From assembly GCA_910586515.1 (NCBI GenBank), contig CAJUGL010000028.1, positions 1 to 43,934 on the forward strand: 43,934 bases of DNA, in the 5' to 3' direction. This DNA is from an uncultured Acetatifactor sp. (GTDB taxonomy: Bacteria > Bacillota > Clostridia > Lachnospirales > Lachnospiraceae). Position numbers and translations under genes: made by a program. The notes under the pieces are model-generated. The model saw only the letters and a list, made by a program, of their open reading frames with translations. It was not told where the DNA came from and made no database searches. Of the stretch, positions 15,324 through 24,254 are shown piece after piece; positions within the stretch are counted from its first letter, which is position 1; each line of letters starts with the position of its first letter.

Positions 15324-15370
15324 TATCTATCCGTAAAACTGTCAAAAACAATCTTTCCCGTGAGATGAAA

Positions 15371-15402
15371 AGAGGAGCTTCCCTGTCCACGGGAAAGCTC
15401 CT
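15371..15402 (-). terminator. Terminator or attenuator hairpin after secY
   Basis: GAGGAGCTT-CCC and GGG-AAGCTCCTC arms (one bulged A) with a 7-nt loop, followed on the minus strand by TTTTC. The T run is short, so termination may be partial. Confidence 0.6.
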
Positions 15403-15452
15403 CCTGTAAGCCGCATGCTCACCTCAGCAGCCAACAACCTCGCGGCATCCTT

Positions 15453-16766
15453 TTATTTTTCCAGGAATCCCTTATAATTTCTCACCAGCATCTGCGACTC
15501 TACCTGTTTCATGGTCTCAAGCACAACGCTGACGATAATGATCAGGCTTGTACCGCCAAAGGAGACGCTCGCATTGAACACACCGCTGAAAATATAAGGC
15601 AGAACCGCAATCACCGTCAAACCGACTGCACCGATAATCACGATATAATTCAGTACCCTGTTCAGATAATCGCTGGTTGGCTTTCCCGGCCTTATGCCCG
15701 GTATAAATCCGCCCTGTTTCTTCATGTTATCCGCAATCATCAACGGATTGAAAGTGATAGACGTATAAAAATAGGCAAAAAAGATAATCAGCCCGATATA
15801 TACCAGTAGACCTATGCTGTACCTCAGCTGATCAGGTCTGCACCAGTACGTGGAGTTCAGATATTTCAGAACCTCAGCCCAGACACCTGTGCCCTTATAC
15901 CCCGCAAAAGAAGAAATATAAAGGGGAAGTGTGAGAATAGACTGTGCAAAAATAACCGGAATCACACCTGACGTATTCACCTTCAGGGGAATGTTGGAGG
16001 TCTGTCCGCCTACCATCTTCCTGCCCTGCACCTTATTCGCATATTGTACGGGAATCCGGCGGACACCGTCATTTAAGATGATGACGAGCACTACCATGGC
16101 GATAATAACCGCAAAAATGATAACCACTGCGAGAACTGCCGTGGCAGGCGCTTTGCCAAACACAAACTGTTCAAATAAATTCCCCAAATCCTCAGGAAGC
16201 CTGGAAATGATATTGATTACCAGGACAATGGAAATACCGTTTCCGATACCCTTTTCCGTAATCCGTTCGCCCACCCACATCAGAAACGCGCTGCCTGCAG
16301 TGAGCGTGGCAATCGCACAGATCACATTCAATGCATTATACTGAACCAGGTATCCCTGCCTGCCAAAACCGATGGCCATGGCTGTAGACTGAATCAAAGC
16401 CAGCCCCACAGTCACATACCTTGTAATGGAAGCAATCTTCTTTCTGCCGTCCTCACCGTCACGCTGCATTTCTTCCAGCTTAGGGATGGCAATCGTAAGC
16501 AGCTGCATAATGATGGACGATGTGATATAGGGGGTAATGTTCAAAGCCAATATAGACATATTGATAAACGAACCGCCTGTCACCGCATCAAAAAAGCTGA
16601 ATGCTCCATCCGACTGCGCTGCAAACCAGCTTCTGAAATATTCTCCGTTTACCCCCGGCACCGGAAGTTGTGATCCGATACGAATCACAACTAACATGGC
16701 GAAGGTAAAGAGAATCTTTTCCCTGAGCTCTTTAATTTTGAATGCGTTTTTCAGTGTTGTAAGCAT
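15453..16766 (-). CDS. secY: Protein translocase subunit SecY
   Basis: 437 residues with ten expected membrane segments. The family blocks VRIGSQLPVPGVNG, GIGNGISIVLVINI, and PGIRPGKPTSDYLNRV near the cytoplasmic loop are present. It forms the SecYEG channel for export and membrane insertion. The ATG overlaps the rplO stop codon by one base (TAATG), so translation is coupled. It is the last gene of the S10-spc run before a hairpin. Confidence 0.98.
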   Translation of the reverse strand: MLTTLKNAFKIKELREKILFTFAMLVVIRIGSQLPVPGVNGEYFRSWFAAQSDGAFSFFDAVTGGSFINMSILALNITPYITSSIIMQLLTIAIPKLEEMQRDGEDGRKKIASITRYVTVGLALIQSTAMAIGFGRQGYLVQYNALNVICAIATLTAGSAFLMWVGERITEKGIGNGISIVLVINIISRLPEDLGNLFEQFVFGKAPATAVLAVVIIFAVIIAMVVLVIILNDGVRRIPVQYANKVQGRKMVGGQTSNIPLKVNTSGVIPVIFAQSILTLPLYISSFAGYKGTGVWAEVLKYLNSTYWCRPDQLRYSIGLLVYIGLIIFFAYFYTSITFNPLMIADNMKKQGGFIPGIRPGKPTSDYLNRVLNYIVIIGAVGLTVIAVLPYIFSGVFNASVSFGGTSLIIIVSVVLETMKQVESQMLVRNYKGFLEK

Positions 16767-17203
16767 TAAATCACCTCTGCTGTTCCACCAAGCGCCTCAA
16801 TTTTCTCCTTTGCAGACGCGCTGTAGCCGTCTACCTTAACATTGAGCTTTTTGGTAAGTTCTCCGTTTCCAAGCAACTTCACCCCGTCTCTGGGATTCTT
16901 GATGATGCCTGCCTCCATGAGACTGTTCACATCCACCGTTGCTCCGTCTTCAAAACGCTCAAGAACACTTATATTGACGGCAACAATTACCTTTGAATTC
17001 CTGTTGGTAAACCCTCTCTTGGGAATACGCCTGTACAAAGGCATCTGGCCGCCCTCAAAACCGATTCTGGGCGCGCCGGAACGGGCTTTCTGGCCCTTAT
17101 GTCCCTTTCCCGCTGTCTTACCGTTTCCGGAAGCGTGTCCACGGCCCCTTCTGTAATTGCTGTGCCTGGAACCTTCCGCAGGTCTTAAATTGGATAATTC
17201 CAT
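16766..17203 (-). CDS. rplO: 50S ribosomal protein L15
   Basis: 145 residues starting MELSNLRPAEGSRHSNYRRG, with the glycine-rich GRGHASGNGKTAGKGHKGQKARSG divided between RNA-binding turns and the GFEGGQMPLYRRIPKRGF block. It is a late-assembly large-subunit protein. It overlaps the secY start by one base. Confidence 0.98.
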   Translation of the reverse strand: MELSNLRPAEGSRHSNYRRGRGHASGNGKTAGKGHKGQKARSGAPRIGFEGGQMPLYRRIPKRGFTNRNSKVIVAVNISVLERFEDGATVDVNSLMEAGIIKNPRDGVKLLGNGELTKKLNVKVDGYSASAKEKIEALGGTAEVI

Positions 17204-17223
17204 TTATAACACCTCCTTTTCAA

Positions 17224-17409
17224 TTATGCCTCTTCAACTTTCAACAAATGGCCAACCAGACGAATCTGTCCCCTCGTCGCATCATTGTCGGGAAGTATTA
17301 CGCTTCTTCCAATCTTACGGAGTCCCATAGATTCAACGATAGCTCTGTTCTTCGGTACGGCGCCGATAGTGGACTTTACCAAAGTAATCTTCAACTTCTT
17401 CTCTTCCAT
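17224..17409 (-). CDS. rpmD: 50S ribosomal protein L30
   Basis: 61 residues, with LKITLVKSTIGAVPKNRAIVE and GLRKIGRSVILPD typical of bacterial L30. It lies 13 bp after rpsE and 20 bp before rplO. Confidence 0.97.
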   Translation of the reverse strand: MEEKKLKITLVKSTIGAVPKNRAIVESMGLRKIGRSVILPDNDATRGQIRLVGHLLKVEEA

Positions 17410-17422
17410 TCCTGTTCTCCTT

Positions 17423-17932
17423 TCACGCCAATACTTCCTCGACGGATTTTCCGCGGCTCTTGGCTACTTCCTCGGGGGATTTCAGCTGGCTCAGACCGGT
17501 TATCGTAGCAAGGACAACATTCTGCTTATTGTTCGATCCAAGAGACTTGGTACGAATATTCTTTATGCCTGCAAGCTCGCACACGATACGCGCAGGACCT
17601 CCTGCGATGATACCGGTACCGTCCGGAGCCTTTTTCAGCAGAACGTTCGCGGAACCGTATTTACCGATGAAGTCATGCGTAATGGAATTGTTCTCGTCCA
17701 TCTCGATTTTGACAAGGTGTTTCATCGCATCTTCCTTTCCCTTGCGGATAGCCTCGGGAATTTCTACCGCCTTGCCAAGCCCTGCTCCCACATGACCGTT
17801 GCCGTCTCCGACTACCACCAGCGCGGTAAAACGCATGTTGCGTCCGCCCTTTACGGTCTTGGTAACACGCTTGATGGCTACAACCTTGTCAGTCAATTCA
17901 AACTGGCTTGCATCTATGATTGTGTGTTTCAT
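17423..17932 (-). CDS. rpsE: 30S ribosomal protein S5
   Basis: 169 residues. The N-terminal double-stranded RNA-binding part has VVAIKRVTKTVKGGRNMRFTAL, and the C-terminal half has the PDGTGIIAGGPARIVCELAGI block. S5 sits at the mRNA entry and affects accuracy. Residues around the loop linked to spectinomycin binding (KRVTKTVKGG) look normal. Confidence 0.98.
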   Translation of the reverse strand: MKHTIIDASQFELTDKVVAIKRVTKTVKGGRNMRFTALVVVGDGNGHVGAGLGKAVEIPEAIRKGKEDAMKHLVKIEMDENNSITHDFIGKYGSANVLLKKAPDGTGIIAGGPARIVCELAGIKNIRTKSLGSNNKQNVVLATITGLSQLKSPEEVAKSRGKSVEEVLA

Positions 17933-17953
17933 GGTGTATAACCTCTTCCTTTC

Positions 17954-18322
17954 CTAGAATTCCAAGCCAGCTTCTCTGGCTGCGTCAGCTAACGCTGCAA
18001 CTTTACCCTGATAGATATAACCGCCTCTGTCAAAGACAACTTGGGTTATACCCTTTTCCACTGCCCTCTTGCCGATGACAGTTCCCAGATATGCCGCCGC
18101 GTCAACGTCATTGGTCTTTTTCAGTTCTGCCTTGACTGCGCTTTCAAGGGTGGAAGCGGATACTAATGTATTCCCAACAGTATCATCGATAATTTGAGCA
18201 TACATATGATTATTGCTCCTGAACACTGCAAGACGGGGTCTCTCGGCAGTGCCACTGAAGCGGTTACGAATTCTCATGTGCTTTTTGACACGAACTTCTT
18301 TTCTTGATTTCTTGTTAACCAT
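17954..18322 (-). CDS. rplR: 50S ribosomal protein L18
   Basis: 122 residues if the ATG at 18322 is used; another ATG two codons earlier (18328) is only about 3 nt from AGGAG, whereas this one is at 9 nt. The blocks RIRNRFSGTAERPRLAVFRSN and VVFDRGGYIYQGKV are typical. It binds 5S rRNA together with L5. Confidence 0.97.
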   Translation of the reverse strand: MVNKKSRKEVRVKKHMRIRNRFSGTAERPRLAVFRSNNHMYAQIIDDTVGNTLVSASTLESAVKAELKKTNDVDAAAYLGTVIGKRAVEKGITQVVFDRGGYIYQGKVAALADAAREAGLEF

Positions 18323-18342
18323 CTTCATACTCTCCTTATCTG

Positions 18343-18885
18343 CTATTTCTTACCGGTCTTGCCGACCTTGCGCCTGATTACCTCGTCGGCATACTTGATA
18401 CCCTTGCCCTTATAAGGCTCAGGTCTCCTCTTATCTCTGATTTCCGCCGCGAACTGGCCTACTTTCTCCTTGTCGATTCCCTTGACAAGAATGACGTTCT
18501 GACCTTCTACGGTAGTCTCAATGCCTTCAGGATCCTGCATCTCCACCGGGTGAGAATAGCCCAGGTTCAGCGTCAGCTTCTTTCCGGACTTGGCAGCTCT
18601 GTAACCTACACCGTTTACCTCAAGCTTCTTCTGATAACCCTCCGTAACACCCACTACCATATTGTTGATAAGCGTCCTGGTCAGGCCGTGAAGGGACTTC
18701 ATCCTCTTCAGATCATTGGGCCGCTTTACCAGCACCTCCGCGCCTTCCATTGTGATTTCCATTTCAGCGGGCAACACTCTCTCCAGTGTTCCCTTGGGAC
18801 CCTTGACGGTCACTTTGTTATTTTCTGCAATTTCCACAGTTACGCCTGCGGGAACCGCGATTGGCATTCTACCTATACGTGACAT
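18343..18885 (-). CDS. rplF: 50S ribosomal protein L6
   Basis: 180 residues, MSRIGRMPIAVPAGVTVEIA..., two L6 repeats and the C-terminal signature PEPYKGKGIKY. It lies near the sarcin-ricin loop and factor-binding site. A 128-bp gap separates it from rpsH upstream. Confidence 0.98.
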   Translation of the reverse strand: MSRIGRMPIAVPAGVTVEIAENNKVTVKGPKGTLERVLPAEMEITMEGAEVLVKRPNDLKRMKSLHGLTRTLINNMVVGVTEGYQKKLEVNGVGYRAAKSGKKLTLNLGYSHPVEMQDPEGIETTVEGQNVILVKGIDKEKVGQFAAEIRDKRRPEPYKGKGIKYADEVIRRKVGKTGKK

Positions 18886-19013
18886 GCCCGTACCTCCTAT
18901 ACTTTATAAAGGCTGACTTCTTCTATATTATCTCGCACAACTGCCGCAAATTATGTGCAATCTGGTTTTCTCAGGCTGTGTGCTTTACAGCCCTGGAAAA
19001 TCCTTGCGCACTG

Positions 19014-19415
19014 TTACCATACAAAGGCCAGAACCTCGCCTCCAACCTGCAGTTCACGGGCCTTCTTGTCGGTGACAACGCCCTGGTTGGTGGAAATGAT
19101 GGCAATCCCCAGTCCTCCCAGTACTCTGGGCAGCTCGTCCTTGCCTGCGTACACCCGCAGTCCGGGCTTGGAGATTCTCTTGATGCCGGAGATAATCTTC
19201 TCACTCTTGTCGGCACCGTACTTCAGTGTGACATGAATGGACTTAAAGTTCCCGTCATCGATAATGTCATATTTGTTTATATACCCCTCGTCCAGAAGGA
19301 TCTGTGCAATTGCCAGTTTCATCTTGGAAACAGGGATATCTACTGTATCATGCTTGGCAGTATTTGCATTACGGATTCTTGTAAGCATATCTGCAATAGG
19401 ATCGTTCATTGTCAT
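19014..19415 (-). CDS. rpsH: 30S ribosomal protein S8
   Basis: 133 residues, MTMNDPIADMLTRIRNAN..., ending GEVLAFVW, with GIAIISTNQGVVTDKKAR being the family signature. S8 binds helix 21 of 16S rRNA and, in enterobacteria, represses the spc operon; such regulation is not shown here. A 128-bp gap with a possible GCACA/TGTGC stem follows it. Confidence 0.98.
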   Translation of the reverse strand: MTMNDPIADMLTRIRNANTAKHDTVDIPVSKMKLAIAQILLDEGYINKYDIIDDGNFKSIHVTLKYGADKSEKIISGIKRISKPGLRVYAGKDELPRVLGGLGIAIISTNQGVVTDKKARELQVGGEVLAFVW

Positions 19416-19431
19416 TGTTTTTTCCTCCTTC

Positions 19432-19617
19432 CTACCAGCTTGCTTTCTTTACGCCGGGAATCTGCCCCTTATATGCCAACTCACGGAAGCAAACCCTGCA
19501 GATACCGTACTTTCTTAAGTAGGCGTGGGGACGGCCGCAGATCCTGCAGCGTGTATACGCCTGTGTGGAAAACTTCGGTTTGCGCTGCTGCTTTATTTTC
19601 AGTGATGTTTTAGCCAT
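19432..19617 (-). CDS. rpsN: 30S ribosomal protein S14, zinc-binding type Z
   Basis: 61 residues with a CxxC-N12-CxxC zinc site (CRICGRPHAYLRKYGICRVC), which defines the short type Z form. It lies 15 bp after rplE and 16 bp before rpsH, its normal place in Gram-positive spc operons. Confidence 0.98.
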   Translation of the reverse strand: MAKTSLKIKQQRKPKFSTQAYTRCRICGRPHAYLRKYGICRVCFRELAYKGQIPGVKKASW

Positions 19618-19632
19618 GAAAATCTTACCTCC

Positions 19633-20175
19633 TTATTGTCTTGCGAAAGGCATATTAAACAGGGTCAACAGTTCCCGCGCCTCTTCATCGGTCTTGGCGG
19701 TAGTAACGATAATTACGTCCATACCTCTGGTCTTGTCAATCTTGTCATATTCGATTTCAGGGAAGATAAACTGCTCTTTTATACCGAGAGCATAATTTCC
19801 CCTTCCGTCAAAGCCATTGGGATTGACGCCTCTGAAGTCACGCACGCGGGGCAATGCCAGGTTCACCAGACGGTCAAGGAATTCATACATCTTCTCTCCC
19901 CTGAGGGTGGTCTTGCAGCCGATATTCATTCCCTCGCGAATCTTGAAATTCGCCACGGATTTCTTCGCCTTTGTGAGAATTGCCTTCTGGCCGGTGATTA
20001 TCTCCATATCGGATACGGCATTCTCAAGAATCTTTGGATTATCCTTGGCCTCTCCGATACCCATGTTGACGACAATCTTGTCAAGCTTCGGAACTTCCAT
20101 AATATTTTTATATCCAAATTTCTTCATCATTGCGTCCACGATTGTCTCGCTGTACACATCCTTTAATCTTGCCAC
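19633..20175 (-). CDS. rplE: 50S ribosomal protein L5
   Basis: 180 residues, with NIMEVPKLDKIVVNMGIGEA and the VRDFRGVNPNGFDGRGNYA block. L5 binds 5S rRNA and contacts P-site tRNA. Its C-terminus reads MDVIIVTTAKTDEEARELL, as expected. Confidence 0.98.
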   Translation of the reverse strand: MARLKDVYSETIVDAMMKKFGYKNIMEVPKLDKIVVNMGIGEAKDNPKILENAVSDMEIITGQKAILTKAKKSVANFKIREGMNIGCKTTLRGEKMYEFLDRLVNLALPRVRDFRGVNPNGFDGRGNYALGIKEQFIFPEIEYDKIDKTRGMDVIIVTTAKTDEEARELLTLFNMPFARQ

Positions 20176-20216
20176 TTTCTGTTTCTCCTTCCTAAACTGT
20201 GCGACACACAGTTTGA

Positions 20217-20528
20217 TCAGTCAATCGCTTCGCCTGTTGCCTTGGCGAAACGAACTTTCTTGTCTCCCTCCACCCTGAAGCCGACTCTGGTGGGTTTTCC
20301 CTTGAAGACAAGCATAACATTGGAAATATCGATGGGAGCTTCCTTCTGAACGATTCCGCCATTGGGATTTGCCGCCGACGGCTTCGCATGCTTTGTAACC
20401 ATGTTGATTCCTTCCACAATTACTCTGTGGTTCTTAATGTCAACGGAAATTACCTTTCCCTCTGCATTGCAGTCTTTTCCGGCGATCACCTTCACGGTAT
20501 CGCCCTTTTTAATTTTCATTGTAGACAT
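20217..20528 (-). CDS. rplX: 50S ribosomal protein L24
   Basis: 103 residues with a KOW motif (KKGDTVKVIAGKDCNAEGKV) and GIVQKEAPIDISNVML. It is an assembly initiator of the large subunit. The start at 20528 has AGGAGG 6 nt upstream; a second ATG three codons later is less well placed. Confidence 0.97.
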   Translation of the reverse strand: MSTMKIKKGDTVKVIAGKDCNAEGKVISVDIKNHRVIVEGINMVTKHAKPSAANPNGGIVQKEAPIDISNVMLVFKGKPTRVGFRVEGDKKVRFAKATGEAID

Positions 20529-20539
20529 ACGGCGCCTCC

Positions 20540-20908
20540 TTATAATACTTCGGGAGCCAGGGATACTATCTTCATGAACTGCTTCTCACGAAGTTCCCTT
20601 GCCACCGGCCCAAAAATACGGGTTCCCCTGGGTGTCTTGTCATCCTTGATGATCACTGCGGCATTTTCATCAAACCGGATATAGGAACCGTCCTTACGGC
20701 GTGTTTCCTTTACGGTGCGGACCACTACCGCCTTGACGACATCGCCCTTCTTTACAACGCCGCCTGGTGTTGCATCCTTTACGGACGCAACGATTATATC
20801 GCCAATGTGCGCATATCTTCTCACAGAGCCGCCCATAACGCGGATGCAGAGCAATTCTTTCGCACCAGTGTTATCAGCAACCTTCAATCTAGTTTCCTGC
20901 TGAACCAT
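20540..20908 (-). CDS. rplN: 50S ribosomal protein L14
   Basis: 122 residues, MVQQETRLKVADNTGAKELLCIRV..., with the RRKDGSYIRFDENAAVII and GTRIFGPVARELRE blocks. It forms an intersubunit bridge. It lies 27 bp after rpsQ and 11 bp before rplX. Confidence 0.98.
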   Translation of the reverse strand: MVQQETRLKVADNTGAKELLCIRVMGGSVRRYAHIGDIIVASVKDATPGGVVKKGDVVKAVVVRTVKETRRKDGSYIRFDENAAVIIKDDKTPRGTRIFGPVARELREKQFMKIVSLAPEVL

Positions 20909-20935
20909 GATTCTCCTCCTTGCTATCCTCCGGCA

Positions 20936-21190
20936 CTATTTAGCCCTCTCAATGATCTCTACAAGTCTCCATCTCTTGTCCTTGGACAAAGGCCTGGTCT
21001 CCATCACTTTAACGGTATCCCCGATATTGCAGTCGTTGTTCTCGTCATGGGCTTTCAGCTTGTAAGTGCTCTTTACGACTTTTTTGTAAAGGGGATGCTT
21101 CACACGATCCTCAATTGCCACAACAATTGTTTTATCCATCTTATTGCTGGTCACTTTGCCAACACGGACTTTTCTCAAATTTCTTTCCAC
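20936..21190 (-). CDS. rpsQ: 30S ribosomal protein S17
   Basis: 84 residues if started at the GTG at 21190, which has AAAGGAG 7 nt upstream and gives MERNLRKVRVGKVTSNKMDK, the normal N-terminus. The frame also opens 10 codons earlier (21220), but that would put the SD inside the gene. The HPLYKKVVKSTYKLKAHDE and RPLSKDKRWRLVEI blocks are typical. Confidence 0.96.
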   Translation of the reverse strand: MERNLRKVRVGKVTSNKMDKTIVVAIEDRVKHPLYKKVVKSTYKLKAHDENNDCNIGDTVKVMETRPLSKDKRWRLVEIIERAK

Positions 21191-21220
21191 GATTGATCTC
21201 CTTTCATTGCCGCCTGGCAA

Positions 21221-21424
21221 TTACGCCCTAGCCTTCTGGGTAATAACTGTCTGAATACGTGCAATGTTCTTCCTTACTTCCTTGATTCTTGCAGTATTTG
21301 CCAGCTGATTGGTTGCGTTCTGGAATCTCAAATTGAAAAGCTCTTTCTTTGCAGTTACAAGCTCCTTGTTCAACTCTTCCACGGACTTGCCCTTTAATTC
21401 TTCTACAAATTTACTGGATTTCAT
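21221..21424 (-). CDS. rpmC: 50S ribosomal protein L29
   Basis: 67 residues, almost wholly helical, with KELFNLRFQNATNQLANTA and RIKEVRKNIARIQTV. It lies near the exit tunnel, where chaperones dock. Its ATG overlaps the rplP stop by one base, so the two are translationally coupled. Confidence 0.98.
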   Translation of the reverse strand: MKSSKFVEELKGKSVEELNKELVTAKKELFNLRFQNATNQLANTARIKEVRKNIARIQTVITQKARA

Positions 21425-21852
21425 TATTCTACACCGCCTTCCAAATCTGCTTTCGAAACGATTTTACATTTGCAGGGAAGCTTATGCATTGCCAGACGCA
21501 ATGCCTCTTTTGCCTGTTCCTCGGGAACCCCGGCGATCTCGAACATCACACGGCCGGGCTTCACAACCGCTACCCAATACTCAACGGAACCCTTACCGGA
21601 ACCCATACGAGTCTCAGCGGGCTTTGTGGTAACGGGCTTGTCGGGGAATATCTTAATCCAAACCTGACCGTTACGCTTGGTATAACGGGTAAGCGCGATA
21701 CGGGCAGCCTCAATCTGGTTTGACCTGATCCAGCACGGCTCTGTGGACACAAGACCGTACTCACCGTAAGTGATGGTATTGCCTCTGGATGCCTTGCCCC
21801 TCATGCTGCCGCGGAACTGTTTACGATGTTTTACTCTCTTCGGCATTAACAT
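21424..21852 (-). CDS. rplP: 50S ribosomal protein L16
   Basis: 142 residues, MLMPKRVKHRKQFRGSMRGK..., with PAETRMGSGKGSVEYWVAVV. It helps place tRNA in the A site. The ATG at 21852 (GGGAG 9 nt upstream) overlaps the rpsC stop by one base; a second ATG at codon 3 is possible. Confidence 0.98.
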   Translation of the reverse strand: MLMPKRVKHRKQFRGSMRGKASRGNTITYGEYGLVSTEPCWIRSNQIEAARIALTRYTKRNGQVWIKIFPDKPVTTKPAETRMGSGKGSVEYWVAVVKPGRVMFEIAGVPEEQAKEALRLAMHKLPCKCKIVSKADLEGGVE

Positions 21853-22511
21853 TATTTATCACTCCCTTCCGTCTGATTTCCCTTTGTAGGAAGTATTTCG
21901 CCCTTATAGATCCAAACCTTAACGCCTACTTTGCCATAGGTGGTATCCGCTTCAGCGAATCCGTAGTCAATATCTGCTCTCAGTGTCTGCAGAGGAATTG
22001 TTCCTTCGCTGTAGAACTCTGTACGGGCCATATCCGCGCCGCCCAGACGTCCGGAACAGGAGGTCTTGATGCCCAGCGCGCCGGACTTCATTGTACGCCC
22101 CATGCAGGACTTCATCGCGCGCCTGAAGGATACACGGTTCTCCAGCTGCTGCGCAATATTCTCTGCCACAAGCTGCGCGTCCTTGTCCGGTCTCTTGATT
22201 TCCTTGATGTCAATCAGGACCTTCTTGTCCGTGAGCTTTGCCAATTCTGCCCTGGTAACCTCGATCTCTGCGCCGCCCTTGCCGATGATAACGCCGGGCT
22301 TCGCCGTGTGGATGATGACTCTGACACGGTCAGAGGCCCTCTCGATTTCGATCCTGGAAACACCAGCGCTGTATAACTTTTTCTTCAGGTACTCTCTGAT
22401 CTTATGGTCTTCCACAAGATAGTCCGAAAAATCGCCTTCGGCATACCATCTGGAATCCCATTCCTTAATAACTCCGACCCTTAAGCCATGAGGATTAACT
22501 TTCTGTCCCAT
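21852..22511 (-). CDS. rpsC: 30S ribosomal protein S3
   Basis: 219 residues, MGQKVNPHGLRVGVIKEWDS..., with a KH domain (KPGVIIGKGGAEIE) and the S3 C-terminal block SGRLGGADMARTE. It takes part in mRNA entry and helicase activity. The short charged tail (KGNQTEGSDK) is not conserved. Confidence 0.98.
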   Translation of the reverse strand: MGQKVNPHGLRVGVIKEWDSRWYAEGDFSDYLVEDHKIREYLKKKLYSAGVSRIEIERASDRVRVIIHTAKPGVIIGKGGAEIEVTRAELAKLTDKKVLIDIKEIKRPDKDAQLVAENIAQQLENRVSFRRAMKSCMGRTMKSGALGIKTSCSGRLGGADMARTEFYSEGTIPLQTLRADIDYGFAEADTTYGKVGVKVWIYKGEILPTKGNQTEGSDK

Positions 22512-22531
22512 TTGTTCGTCCGCTCCTTTCC

Positions 22532-22921
22532 CTAATTCCTCTCGTCCAGCACAACAGTGATATGGCTTGTTCTCTTCTCAATCCTGTAAGCCCTTCCCTG
22601 CGCTCTGGGCTGGATACGCTTCATGGTAGGCCCTTTGTTCGCATAGCACTCGGCTACATAAAGGTTCTCCCTGTCCAGACCCAAATTATTCTCGGCATTG
22701 GCAGCAGCCGATTCAATCAGCTTCTTTACCAGCCCGGAAGCGTATCTGGGATTATATTCCAAAATAGCAATCGCCGTATCTACATCCTTGCCCCGGATGG
22801 CATCCAGCACGAAACATGCCTTCTGCACGGACACTCTTGCGTAGGATAACTTTGCCGAAGGCCTGGTGTCCTTCTGCGCATTTCTCTCTCTCTTAATCTG
22901 ACTTCTATGCCCTTTAGCCAT
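22532..22921 (-). CDS. rplV: 50S ribosomal protein L22
   Basis: 129 residues, with KACFVLDAIRGKDVDTAIAIL and the C-terminal hairpin RAQGRAYRIEKRTSHITVVL that lines the exit tunnel and macrolide site. The N-terminus is slightly extended (MAKGHRSQIKRERNAQKD), common in this group. An 88-bp gap with a CGCGG/CCGCG stem precedes it. Confidence 0.97.
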   Translation of the reverse strand: MAKGHRSQIKRERNAQKDTRPSAKLSYARVSVQKACFVLDAIRGKDVDTAIAILEYNPRYASGLVKKLIESAAANAENNLGLDRENLYVAECYANKGPTMKRIQPRAQGRAYRIEKRTSHITVVLDERN

Positions 22922-23009
22922 AGATTTATACCCTCCTTATCTATTACCCGACTTCCGGTTTCTTCCCGCCCCTGTCCGCCAGGCCGCGGGAGAAATCCGC
23001 GTCCAGCCG

Positions 23010-23291
23010 TTACCTGACCTTCGATTTCTTCTCGTCCTTACCGTGACCGCGATATGTCCTGGTTGCGACGAACTCGCCCAGCTTATGGCCAACCATGTCC
23101 TCGGTAACATATACAGGTACATGCTTTCTTCCGTCATGAACTGCAATCGTGTGTCCCACAAAGGAAGGGAAAATTGTAGAACGACGGGACCAGGTTTTGA
23201 TAACCTGCTTCTGTCCTGAAGCATTTAAAGCATCTATTTTCTTTAACAGGCTTTCATCTGCGAAAGGTCCTTTTTTAAGTGATCTAGCCAT
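23010..23291 (-). CDS. rpsS: 30S ribosomal protein S19
   Basis: 93 residues, MARSLKKGPFADESLLKKID..., with TWSRRSTIFPSFVGHTIAVHDG and KLGEFVATRTYRGHGKDEKK. It is in the 30S head near the A-site finger. It lies 19 bp after rplB. Confidence 0.98.
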   Translation of the reverse strand: MARSLKKGPFADESLLKKIDALNASGQKQVIKTWSRRSTIFPSFVGHTIAVHDGRKHVPVYVTEDMVGHKLGEFVATRTYRGHGKDEKKSKVR

Positions 23292-23310
23292 TATCTTTCC
23301 TCCTCAATTA

Positions 23311-24153
23311 TTACTTGATCGCCCTGCCGTCGCGTCTTCTTACAATCAGCTTGTTGGAAGCCTTCTTGGGTTTGCGTGTCTTATAGCCAAGTGCAGGCTT
23401 GCCCCAAGGAGTGCTCGGGCCGGGACGTCCAATACCGGTCTTGCCTTCGCCGCCGCCGTGAGGATGGTCATTGGGGTTCATTACGGAACCGCGGACTGTA
23501 GGCCGAATGCCCATATGGCGCTTGCGTCCTGCCTTACCTACATTGATCAGGTTATGATCTCCGTTGCCTACCACACCGATCGTCGCGCGGCATACAAGAG
23601 GAACCATTCTCATCTCGCCGGAGGGAAGACGCAGTGTAGCGTATTTGCCTTCCTTTGCCATCAGCTGTGCGCTGTTGCCTGCGGAACGCACCAGCTGACC
23701 GCCCTTGCCGGGATACAGCTCAATATTATGAAGCTGAGTACCTACAGGAATCGCGGACAGAGGCAGGCAGTTCCCCACTCTCACTTCCGCCGCAGGTCCG
23801 TTCATGACCTTCATGCCGTCCGTAAGGCCCTGAGGAGCGATGATATAAGCCTTCTCGCCGTCCGCATAACAAATCAATGCAATGTTAGCGGATCTGTTGG
23901 GATCGTATTCGATTCCAACCACAGTTGCCGGAATACCGTCTTTATTTCTCTTGAAATCAATGATTCTGTACTTTCTGCGGGAACCGCCTCCGCGATGTCT
24001 CACGGTGATCTTTCCCTGGTTATTGCGTCCTGCGTTCTTCTTCAGGGAAGTACACAGGCTCTTCTCGGGGCTTGACTTCGTGATCTCCTCGAAGTCGGAA
24101 CCCGTCATATGCCTTCTGGAAGGTGTATAGGGATTATATGTCTTAATTCCCAT
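23311..24153 (-). CDS. rplB: 50S ribosomal protein L2
   Basis: 280 residues, with RGGGSRRKYRIIDFKRNKDG and the essential histidine region MNPNDHPHGGGEGK; the C-terminus is TRKPKKASNKLIVRRR. L2 is needed for peptidyl transferase activity and subunit association. It lies 101 bp after rplW. Confidence 0.98.
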   Translation of the reverse strand: MGIKTYNPYTPSRRHMTGSDFEEITKSSPEKSLCTSLKKNAGRNNQGKITVRHRGGGSRRKYRIIDFKRNKDGIPATVVGIEYDPNRSANIALICYADGEKAYIIAPQGLTDGMKVMNGPAAEVRVGNCLPLSAIPVGTQLHNIELYPGKGGQLVRSAGNSAQLMAKEGKYATLRLPSGEMRMVPLVCRATIGVVGNGDHNLINVGKAGRKRHMGIRPTVRGSVMNPNDHPHGGGEGKTGIGRPGPSTPWGKPALGYKTRKPKKASNKLIVRRRDGRAIK

Positions 24154-24254
24154 TGCTTTGTATCTCCTTTTCTCTGATTCTTTGCGCGGCCGCGCTTCGG
24201 GGCCGCATACCTAAATCTCCCGGGTATACCGCCTGTTCTTCACAGGCCTGCCGA

